A DNA stretch of 64,000 bases from JADJMO01 sp016794445 (lineage in GTDB: Bacteria > Myxococcota_A > Polyangia > Polyangiales > JADJMO01), in assembly GCA_016794445.1 (NCBI GenBank), contig JAEUKC010000038.1:14118-78117 (forward strand), written 5' to 3'. The position numbers and the translations under genes are program-made. The notes under the pieces are model-generated. The model was not told where the DNA came from. It did not search any database and worked only from the letters and a program-made list of their open reading frames with translations. This document shows positions 26,250 through 32,767 of this stretch, in pieces. Every line of letters begins with the position of its first letter. Position 1 is the stretch's first letter.

Positions 26250-26924
26250 TCAGCCCGGTTCGTTGCCTGTCGGGGTTGCGGCGCCGCACGAAGCACAGAA
26301 CTTCGCGCTGGCCGAGAGCACGTGCGTGCACGCGAGGCAGGTGCGCGCGCGCGCCACGCGCACGCCACAGTGGGCGCAGAACGCGTTGAGTTCACCGGGC
26401 TCGCCGCACCCCGGACACGGCAGGATGCCCTCGGTCGTGGACAGCGGCGGCGGCGGCGTGAGCGATGGCCGCTGCGCCTCGGCGTCGCGAAAGCCCGCGG
26501 CGAGGAACGCGGCCGGCACGCTGCGCAGCTGCTCGATCCACGCGTGGACGTCGAGCGGTGGCCCCCGTCGCGCGAGGGTGCGCACGCAGGCCTCCGGATC
26601 GGCGATCACCACCGAGCGGCCGCCGGTCTCGAACGCGCGGATCGCGACGAACCAGATCCGCACCGCCCAGCCCTCGTGTCGCAGCGTCTCCGCGAGGAAC
26701 GGCGCGGTGGACTCGCGCAGGATGTGGCGCCCGGGGCCGAGCACGCCGATCGGCTCGTGGTCCACGCCCACGAACACGGCCACGTCGCCGGACTCCACGG
26801 TGAGCTCCGCGGCGATCGGGACGATGTACGCGCTGTGCCGGGCGATCGGCTCCCCGCGCATGGAAACGGGGCGGCCGACATGGTGTTCGACCGCCCCTTC
26901 CTTGATGAACTCGAAGATCCCCAT
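26250..26924 (-). CDS. SPFH-related protein with C-terminal zinc ribbons
   Basis: The first ~75 residues (MGIFEFIKEGAVEHH, VGRPVSMRGEPIARHSAY, HEPIGVLGPGRHIL) are homologous to the start of the larger SPFH protein encoded just upstream (27018-28481). The body of the SPFH domain is divergent. The C-terminus carries two zinc ribbons: CPGCGEPGELNAFCAHCG and CLACTHVLSASAKFCASCG. It is 224 aa and appears to be a shortened paralogue in the same operon. It may act as an adaptor in a membrane-associated SPFH complex, which is inference. Confidence 0.7.
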   Translation of the reverse strand: MGIFEFIKEGAVEHHVGRPVSMRGEPIARHSAYIVPIAAELTVESGDVAVFVGVDHEPIGVLGPGRHILRESTAPFLAETLRHEGWAVRIWFVAIRAFETGGRSVVIADPEACVRTLARRGPPLDVHAWIEQLRSVPAAFLAAGFRDAEAQRPSLTPPPPLSTTEGILPCPGCGEPGELNAFCAHCGVRVARARTCLACTHVLSASAKFCASCGAATPTGNEPG

Positions 26925-27017
26925 CTGCTTTTGTTCGCCCTACGTGCCGCCGCTACGGCGCTTCGCCCCTTCGCGACGTCACTTTCGGGCTCACACGGGT
27001 TGCTCGTGTTCTGCGCG

Positions 27018-28481
27018 TCAGGCCATCACGTTCTTGGCGGCGACCCAGCCGGGCAGACCGGGCTTCCAGACCATGACCTGATCGGGGCTCGCGTTGCGGC
27101 GACCGAGCTCCTCGCGGAGACCGTTGACGCCGGTGACCTGGACGACACCCTCCGCGAACTGCACGTGGAAGGTCTCCACGATGGGGGGCGGCGGGGGCGG
27201 CGGGGGCGGCGGGGGCGGAGGCGGAGGCGCCATGCCGGGGAGGAACGGAGCGATCTCCGGCGCGGCGGAGGCCGCCTTCCAGCTCGGCCAGCCCTGCGCC
27301 CAGACCTGGGTCATGCCGGCGCCCGACGGGCCCATCTCCTGGACCAGCGCGGTCGCGAGCATCTGCGCGTTGGCGAAGGGGCCCTTCTGCCCGCCCGCAC
27401 CCGCGTAGTAGTAGGGACCCCCGGCGGGCCCGCCCTGCGGCGGAGCGAACTGCGGGGCCGGTGCGCCCGGAGCGCCCTGGCCGTACATGCCCTGGCCCAT
27501 CTGCCCGGCCATGCCGACGCCGACGGCCATCTGCGCGCCCATGAGGCCCATGCCGCCACCACCCTCGCCGGTGGCCATGCCCTGGCCGGCGCCGATCATG
27601 GCCTGACCGACGGCGTAGTTGTTGTAGTTGCCGGCGAGCTGCTGGACGTAGCGCTGGTCGTTGGAGAACTTCTGGTCGAGGACCGCCTGCTGGCGGGCCG
27701 CGGCGGCCTGGCCCTCGAAGGTGCCCTGCGCGACGTCCATCTTGGCGACGGCGATCTCGCGCTTCTTCTCGGCGAGGACGGCCTGGAACTTCTTGAGCTC
27801 CGCGAGATCCTCGGGCGTGAAGTTCAGGTTGAACATGCCCATCGTGGCGACCTTGAGGCCGCACGTCGCGAGCTCCGGGCACTCCCGGATGAAGCGCTCG
27901 CCGATCTGCTTGGTCATCGCGGCGGTCTTGATGACGCTGATCTGCTCCTGATCGCAGATCTGGCCGATGACCGTCTTGGCGCCGAGCATGAACTGGCCCT
28001 TGATCCAGTCGAGCACCTCGTCGTTGCTGCCCGCGGCCGCCTGGCCGACGTACTGCACGACGAACGTGGCCGGGTCGGTGACCTGCACGGCGAACTCGCC
28101 GAAGATGCGCGGCGAGACGATGAGGCCCGTCATCGGGTCCTCGAGATCGGCGAGGGTGCCGCCGAACTTCACGCCGCGGACCGGCGCCGTCTTCACGAAG
28201 AAGACCTCGGCGATGAAGAGGTTCCCGCCCGTGAACTTGTCGACGATGTTGCCGAGGAACGGGATGTTCGACGACTGCATCGTGTGGCGCCCCGGCCCGA
28301 GGACACCGACCACGCGCCCGTCCTTGAAGAAGACGGCACACTCGTCGCTGTCGACGGTGAGCTGGGCGTAGGCAGGGACCGTCTGGTCGGGGTGCTTGTA
28401 GACGATGAACTGCTTCGCGGGGTCCGGCCGCGCGATGCACATCTCCTGCGTACCCTGCTTGACGAAGTCGAAGATCCCCAT
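27018..28481 (-). CDS. SPFH (YdjI-like) protein with poly-Pro linker and GYF-type tail
   Basis: This is an SPFH-domain protein of 487 aa of the virion-core/YdjI type, expected to assemble at membranes. It begins MGIFDFVKQGTQEMCIARPD; VGVLGPGRHTM and GVKFGGTLADLEDPMTG lie within the domain. A coiled-coil segment follows (ELKKFQAVLAEKKREIAVAK), then a Gly/Met/Gln-rich low-complexity region and about 15 consecutive prolines. A small C-terminal domain resembling GYF_2 closes the protein (VMVWKPGLPGWVAAKNV). ATG 28481 has AAGGAG upstream. The paralogue at 26250 lies 93 nt downstream. Confidence 0.8.
   Translation of the reverse strand: MGIFDFVKQGTQEMCIARPDPAKQFIVYKHPDQTVPAYAQLTVDSDECAVFFKDGRVVGVLGPGRHTMQSSNIPFLGNIVDKFTGGNLFIAEVFFVKTAPVRGVKFGGTLADLEDPMTGLIVSPRIFGEFAVQVTDPATFVVQYVGQAAAGSNDEVLDWIKGQFMLGAKTVIGQICDQEQISVIKTAAMTKQIGERFIRECPELATCGLKVATMGMFNLNFTPEDLAELKKFQAVLAEKKREIAVAKMDVAQGTFEGQAAAARQQAVLDQKFSNDQRYVQQLAGNYNNYAVGQAMIGAGQGMATGEGGGGMGLMGAQMAVGVGMAGQMGQGMYGQGAPGAPAPQFAPPQGGPAGGPYYYAGAGGQKGPFANAQMLATALVQEMGPSGAGMTQVWAQGWPSWKAASAAPEIAPFLPGMAPPPPPPPPPPPPPPPIVETFHVQFAEGVVQVTGVNGLREELGRRNASPDQVMVWKPGLPGWVAAKNVMA
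27183..27231 (-). repeat. G-rich microsatellite encoding polyproline
   Basis: Repeated GGCGGGGGC-type units on the plus strand encode the ~15-Pro run of the SPFH protein on the minus strand. Slippage here could change linker length in multiples of one residue, or shift frame if a single base is gained or lost. Confidence 0.75.
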
Positions 28482-28759
28482 CGAAACGCTCCTTGGGTCG
28501 CTCAGCAGAACGACGCTCGACGCAAGATAGGGACGGTGACCACGCGCCGCAACGGGAGCCGGAGCGCCTGCCGCCGGCCCCCCCGCGTCGGTCGAGCCGG
28601 CCCTTCGTTTCGGAGCTGGACACCCCGATTTTTGCGGAATTCCGGTGGGGCGGCACGTTGTCCAGGGCTCCTGCCCCGAAAGTGGAAAAATGTCCCCCCC
28701 GAACATGGGGGTTATCGACCGTCCGGGGTCTGCCGTAGGCTTGGTGCAAGGAGCAACCC
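28482..28759. promoter_or_regulatory. Divergent promoter region, SPFH gene and lipoprotein
   Basis: The 278-nt spacer lies between divergent starts. It has no gene. A CCCCC/GGGGG inverted repeat lies around GAACAT near 28695-28713, about 50 nt before the lipoprotein ATG. It could be an operator or a short hairpin. Confidence 0.35.
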
Positions 28760-29101
28760 ATGACCCGTGATGCCATCCTCGGACTGTCCGTGCTGTCGAT
28801 CGCTCTCCTGGCTTGTGGCGGCGGAAGCTCGGGCGCCAACAACAGCAGCGGCAGCGGCGAGTGGACCATCGTGATCGACAAGGACTTCGGCGAGGACGCC
28901 TACAAGTTCCCCAAGGTGTTCGCCATCCAGGCCAAGAAGCACGGCTGCGACGTGAGCCTCAAGGACGAGGGCTCGGGCGCGGTCTGCTCGGACGGCACCG
29001 CCGTCATGCTCCGCCAGGGCACCAAGATCACGGTCGGCTGCAAGCAGATGTCGCAGGCCGACTGCAAGGCCCTCGTCTCGGCGATCATCAACGAGAAGTG
29101 A
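28760..29101 (+). CDS. Small lipoprotein, 113 aa
   Basis: It has a type II signal peptide with lipobox LLAC (MTRDAILGLSVLSIALLACG), followed by a Ser/Gly/Asn linker. The ~80-residue mature domain contains WTIVIDKDFGEDAYKFPKVF and several Cys (CDVSLKDEG, CSDGTAVML). It ends with GCKQMSQADCKALVSAI. That ending resembles the next gene's C-terminus (CHSPMTLPQCQALFARIC), so the two may be distant paralogues. AAGGAGC precedes the ATG. Function unknown; probably anchored in an envelope membrane. Confidence 0.75.
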   Translation: MTRDAILGLSVLSIALLACGGGSSGANNSSGSGEWTIVIDKDFGEDAYKFPKVFAIQAKKHGCDVSLKDEGSGAVCSDGTAVMLRQGTKITVGCKQMSQADCKALVSAIINEK

Positions 29102-29131
29102 CCCGTACGCCTGCGGCGCGCGGGTTGCAGC

Positions 29132-29521
29132 GTGTCGACTGTGCGCGGACTCCTGCCCTGGCTGGTCCTGGTCGTCGGCTGTGCCCGGCTGCCAGTGTTC
29201 ACGGGTCAGACCGACCAGGGCTGGGTGACGTTCCGCGTACCGACGGCGCGTGAGCCGAGCGACATCTTGCCCGCCTTCCGCGCGAGCGCGCGCTGGGCCG
29301 GCTGCGGGACCGACCCGCTCTTCGAGCGCCGAGGCCGGAGCAAGCTGACCTACGGCCACGTGGCCCACTGCGACGAGGGCATCCTCGCAGTGGTCCTCTT
29401 CGAGGATGCTCTGGTCGTGGGCTGCCACAGCCCGATGACCTTGCCGCAGTGTCAGGCACTGTTCGCTCGCATCTGCGAGGCGCGCGACGAGATGATGGCG
29501 CCCGCGTCGTGGGCGCGTTGA
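29132..29521 (+). CDS. Small Cys-rich lipoprotein, 129 aa
   Basis: The GTG-started product has a lipobox-type signal (LLPWLVLVVGCARLP) and a mature domain with VTFRVPTAREPSDILPAF. Its C-terminal Cys pattern aligns with the preceding lipoprotein. It follows that gene by 30 nt, so the two are probably co-transcribed. No known domain is recognised. Confidence 0.6.
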   Translation: MSTVRGLLPWLVLVVGCARLPVFTGQTDQGWVTFRVPTAREPSDILPAFRASARWAGCGTDPLFERRGRSKLTYGHVAHCDEGILAVVLFEDALVVGCHSPMTLPQCQALFARICEARDEMMAPASWAR

Positions 29522-29552
29522 GCGCGTCGGGGGACTGGGATACAACCGTCGC

Positions 29553-30812
29553 GTGAACCAGGAACCGGCGGTCAACGCGGCCAACACCTTCCCCTGCGCC
29601 AAGTGCGGCGGCGCGCTCGCGTGGGACGCGGGCAAGGCGTCTTTGGTGTGCCCCTTCTGCGGGCACCAGCAGCCGATGCCCACGGGCGTCGTCGGGCACG
29701 AGGGTGTGCAGGAGATCTCGATCGAGGAGGGCTACGCCAAGGCCGTCAAGGGCTACGGCACGCCGGTCCAGTCGATCCAGTGCAAGGACTGTGGCGCCAC
29801 GGTCAACGTCGGCGACAACGAACGCACGACCAAGTGCGCGTTCTGCGGCAGCCACCAGGTGCTGCAGGTGGAGAACGACGCCAACGCGATCCGGCCCGAG
29901 TCGCTCGTGCCGTTCCAGATCCCCAAGGAGAAGGCGAGCGGGTCGTTCACCGAGTGGCTGTCGGGCCTGTGGTTCCGCCCGAGCGATCTCTCGCGCATGT
30001 CCAAGGTGCAGGAGATCTACGGCGTCTACGTGCCGTTCTGGACCTTCGACGCGCAGGTCCACAGCGAGTGGAACGCGGAGGCCGGCTACTACTACTACGA
30101 GACCGAGTACTACACGACGACCGACAGCGAGGGGAACACGGTCCAGGAGTCGCGCCAGGTGCAGTACACGCGGTGGGAGCCCGCCTGGGGCCGCCGCAGC
30201 GACTTCTACGACGACACCCTCATCTGCGCCTCCAAGGGCTTGCCCAAGGAGCTCGTCGACCAGTTCGCCACGTTCAACACCAAGCTGCTCGTGCCCTACA
30301 ACCCGCAGTACCTCGCGGGCTGGCGCGCGGAGTCGTACGCGATCGACCTCCACGGCGCGCACGGCGAGGCCAAGAACCGGATGGCCAAGTCGCAGGAGGC
30401 CAACTGCGCCCGCGACGTGCCCGGCGACACGCACCGCAACCTGTTCGTGAACAACACGTTCTCGGCGGAGACGTTCAAGCACGTGCTCCTGCCGGTGTGG
30501 ATCGCCGCCTACCGCTACAAGGACAAGCCCTACCGGTTCCTGGTCAACGGCCAGACCGGCGAGGTGAAGGGCGAGGCCCCGTACTCGTTCTGGAAGATCT
30601 TCTTCACGGTGCTCGCCGTGGTCGCGGTGATCGCGGTCATCGGCTACCTCGTCGCGCAGAACAACGCGAGCAAGCAGGAGAAGAAGAAGAAGACGGACAC
30701 CGAAGAGGAGTCCCCGAAGAAGAAGAAGAAGAAGAAGTCCTCGGACGACGAGGGCTCGCTCCACCGGTTCCACGACGTACGCGACCAGGTGATCGTCGCG
30801 GTGCCGGTTTGA
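29553..30812 (+). CDS. Zinc-ribbon membrane protein (YdjG-like)
   Basis: The N-terminus carries two zinc ribbons: CAKCGG with CPFCGHQQP, and CKDCGATV with CAFCGSHQ. A ~200-residue domain follows, marked by EIYGVYVPFWTFDAQVHSEW and a Tyr/Thr-rich loop. One membrane helix lies near 352-374 (FTVLAVVAVIAVIGYLVAQ). The tail is an extreme Lys-rich stretch (PKKKKKKKSS). Zinc-ribbon TM proteins of this type accompany SPFH YdjI homologues in other bacteria (Bacillus ydjFGHI). The SPFH genes lie only about 1 kb away on the other strand, so a shared membrane-stress role is plausible. GTG start; 419 aa. Confidence 0.78.
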   Translation: MNQEPAVNAANTFPCAKCGGALAWDAGKASLVCPFCGHQQPMPTGVVGHEGVQEISIEEGYAKAVKGYGTPVQSIQCKDCGATVNVGDNERTTKCAFCGSHQVLQVENDANAIRPESLVPFQIPKEKASGSFTEWLSGLWFRPSDLSRMSKVQEIYGVYVPFWTFDAQVHSEWNAEAGYYYYETEYYTTTDSEGNTVQESRQVQYTRWEPAWGRRSDFYDDTLICASKGLPKELVDQFATFNTKLLVPYNPQYLAGWRAESYAIDLHGAHGEAKNRMAKSQEANCARDVPGDTHRNLFVNNTFSAETFKHVLLPVWIAAYRYKDKPYRFLVNGQTGEVKGEAPYSFWKIFFTVLAVVAVIAVIGYLVAQNNASKQEKKKKTDTEEESPKKKKKKKSSDDEGSLHRFHDVRDQVIVAVPV

Positions 30813-31216
30813 GCTTCGTCTTCCGCCGCCCGGTGCGGTTCGACGAGATCGACGCGGCGGGATACGTCTATTTCCCCAAGATCGTCGCCCTCGGCCACGA
30901 GGCCATGGAGCGCATGATCGGCGAGGCCTACCCGGGTGGGTACGCCGCGTGGGTGGTCGAGCGCCGCGTCGGGCTGCCCTGCGTGCACGTGGAGAGCGAT
31001 TTTCGGGCGCCGCTGCGCTTCGGCGACGAGCTCGTGGTCGAGAGCACGGTCGTGAAGCTCGGCGACTCGAGCGTGCGCTTCGACGTGAAGGTCGGCCGTG
31101 GCGATGGCGTCGCGTGCGCCACGATCGGGTACGTGGTCGCGTGCGCGGACCTCGCGGGGCCGAGCAAGCGCACGCTGCCCGACGACCTGCGCGCGGCCCT
31201 CGCTCGCTACGCGTGA
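30809..31216 (+). CDS. 4HBT-family acyl-CoA thioesterase
   Basis: This hotdog-fold thioesterase of 135 aa should hydrolyse an acyl-CoA thioester. The N-terminal signature VRFDEIDAAGYVYFPKIVAL has the catalytic-type Asp of 4HBT enzymes. VHVESDFRAPLRFGDELVVE and a hydrophobic ATIGYVVACADLA strand follow. TTG 30809 overlaps the previous stop (TTGA) and gives a full-length domain. GTG 30833 would cut into the first strand. The substrate chain is unknown. Confidence 0.8.
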   Translation: MSFVFRRPVRFDEIDAAGYVYFPKIVALGHEAMERMIGEAYPGGYAAWVVERRVGLPCVHVESDFRAPLRFGDELVVESTVVKLGDSSVRFDVKVGRGDGVACATIGYVVACADLAGPSKRTLPDDLRAALARYA

Positions 31217-31234
31217 CCCGATATACTCGGTCGG

Positions 31235-32140
31235 ATGCGCATCCCCTCGCTGGTCCTCTGCACGTTCGCCCTCGTCGGCTGCTCGGACCCGGACCGCACC
31301 ACGGCTCCCACGGGGGACGCGACCGCGGAGACGGCCGACACCAGCGCGGACACGAGGGACACCGGCACCGACACCGGCGCGGTCGACAGCGCCAAGGACG
31401 CGGTGAGCGAGGCCGAGGCTTGCCCGATCTTCACCACGTCGTGCTCGGGCAAGTGCGTGGAGCTCGCGACCGACGAGGAGAACTGCGGCGCCTGCGGCAA
31501 GGCCTGCGCCACCGGGGAGACGTGCGCCGCGAGCAGCTGCGGCTGCGGCGCGCTCGGCACCAAGTGCAAGCCCGGCGAGGCGTGCACCGGCGGCGCGTGC
31601 ACCTGCAAGGGGGCCGTCTGCGGCGGCACCTGCATCGACACGTCGACCGACCCGGCCAACTGCGGGGGGTGCGGCAGGGCCTGCGGCGGCACGATCGCGT
31701 GCATCGCCGGGGGCTGCGCGACGACCACCGTGCCGTTCCCCAACACCACCTCGACGACCTCGAGCGGCACGCTCGGTGCCGGCGGCGGAGGCATGTACTT
31801 CACCACCGGATCGTTCGTCGAGGAGCGACTCGCCCGCGTGGCGCCCGTCTCCAAGCTCGACCTCGCGATCAAGATGTCCGACGCGACGAGCGGCTGCGGG
31901 CTCTCGGCGACGCACACCTGGGCGGTCAAGGTGAACGGCACCACCGTGGGTAGCTACTCGTGGGTCGGCGGCGCCGGCGGCGCGAGCAGCGACAAGACCA
32001 TCAAGCAGACCTACACGTTCGCCTCGATCGCGCCGGTGACGGGGCAGATCACCGTGCGCCTCGAGGCGACCACCACGGTGTGCAGCGGCGGCGGCTCGTG
32101 GAACTGGTACCCGGGCGGCACGGTCACGTTCACCAACTGA
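31235..32140 (+). CDS. Lipoprotein with stigma-type Cys-rich repeats
   Basis: The 301-residue surface lipoprotein has a signal with lipobox LVGC, followed by a Thr/Asp/Ala-rich linker. About three Cys-rich units follow, with the pattern CVELATDEENCGACGKAC and CIDTSTDPANCGGCGRAC, as in stigma-specific-type repeats of myxobacterial lipoproteins. The C-terminal ~120 residues are a beta-rich module (THTWAVKVNGTTVGSYSW, ITVRLEATTTVC). It probably acts outside the cell in adhesion or matrix binding, but ligands are unknown. Confidence 0.8.
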   Translation: MRIPSLVLCTFALVGCSDPDRTTAPTGDATAETADTSADTRDTGTDTGAVDSAKDAVSEAEACPIFTTSCSGKCVELATDEENCGACGKACATGETCAASSCGCGALGTKCKPGEACTGGACTCKGAVCGGTCIDTSTDPANCGGCGRACGGTIACIAGGCATTTVPFPNTTSTTSSGTLGAGGGGMYFTTGSFVEERLARVAPVSKLDLAIKMSDATSGCGLSATHTWAVKVNGTTVGSYSWVGGAGGASSDKTIKQTYTFASIAPVTGQITVRLEATTTVCSGGGSWNWYPGGTVTFTN

Positions 32141-32158
32141 ACTTGGTAGACTCCGAGG

Positions 32159-32731
32159 ATGGCCGTTCGCCGCCCGGGCAGCTACGAGGACATCCTCGCG
32201 CTCCCCGAGCACCTCGTCGGTGAGTTGATCGACGGCGAGCTGTTCGTCCAATCGCGCCCCGCGGGTCCCCACAGCGAGGCGTCCTCGGTCCTCGGCATGG
32301 ACCTCGGCTCTGCCTTCCACCGTGGCCGCGGCGGACCGGGCGGCTGGATCTTCCTCGACGAACCCGAGCTCCACCTCCGGGCAGACATCCTCGTGCCCGA
32401 CCTCGCCGCCTGGCGGCGCGAGCGGCTCCCCGAGGTCCCGAGCGCGGCGTTCCTCACGCTCGCCCCGGATTGGGCCTGCGAGGTCCTGTCGCCCTCGACC
32501 GCCCGCAAGGACCGCCAGCGCAAGCTGCCGATCTACGCGCGCGAGGCGGTGCGCCACGTGTGGCTGGTCGACCCGGTCGCGCGGTTCGTGGAGGTGCTGC
32601 GCCTCGAGGGCGCGAGCTACCTGCACGTCGCCGTGTTCGGCGAAGAGGAGCGCGCCCGCATCGAGCCGTTCGACGCCATCGAGCTCGAGCTCGGCGCGTT
32701 GTGGCCGAACGCGAAGGACGACGCGGGTTGA
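32159..32731 (+). CDS. Uma2-family PD-(D/E)XK nuclease-like protein
   Basis: This is a DUF820/Uma2 protein of 190 aa. Diagnostic segments are the N-terminal LVGELIDGELFVQ, the acidic pair in LRADILVPDLAAWRRE and CEVLSPSTARKDRQRKLPIY with the catalytic-type Glu and Lys. YAREAVRHVWLVDP follows. These place the PD-(D/E)XK core. The family is predicted nuclease, but biological role is unclear. It lies 18 nt after the Cys-rich lipoprotein and 36 nt before polA, so it may be co-transcribed. Confidence 0.88.
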   Translation: MAVRRPGSYEDILALPEHLVGELIDGELFVQSRPAGPHSEASSVLGMDLGSAFHRGRGGPGGWIFLDEPELHLRADILVPDLAAWRRERLPEVPSAAFLTLAPDWACEVLSPSTARKDRQRKLPIYAREAVRHVWLVDPVARFVEVLRLEGASYLHVAVFGEEERARIEPFDAIELELGALWPNAKDDAG

Positions 32732-32767
32732 TTGGCGAGCGCCGCGCATCCGCGGTACGGCAGGCCG

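Noticed and set aside
27183..27231. GGC/GGGGC-rich array as a possible CRISPR or non-coding repeat
   Set aside because: It is a simple in-frame repeat encoding polyproline inside the SPFH gene, with no spacer structure.
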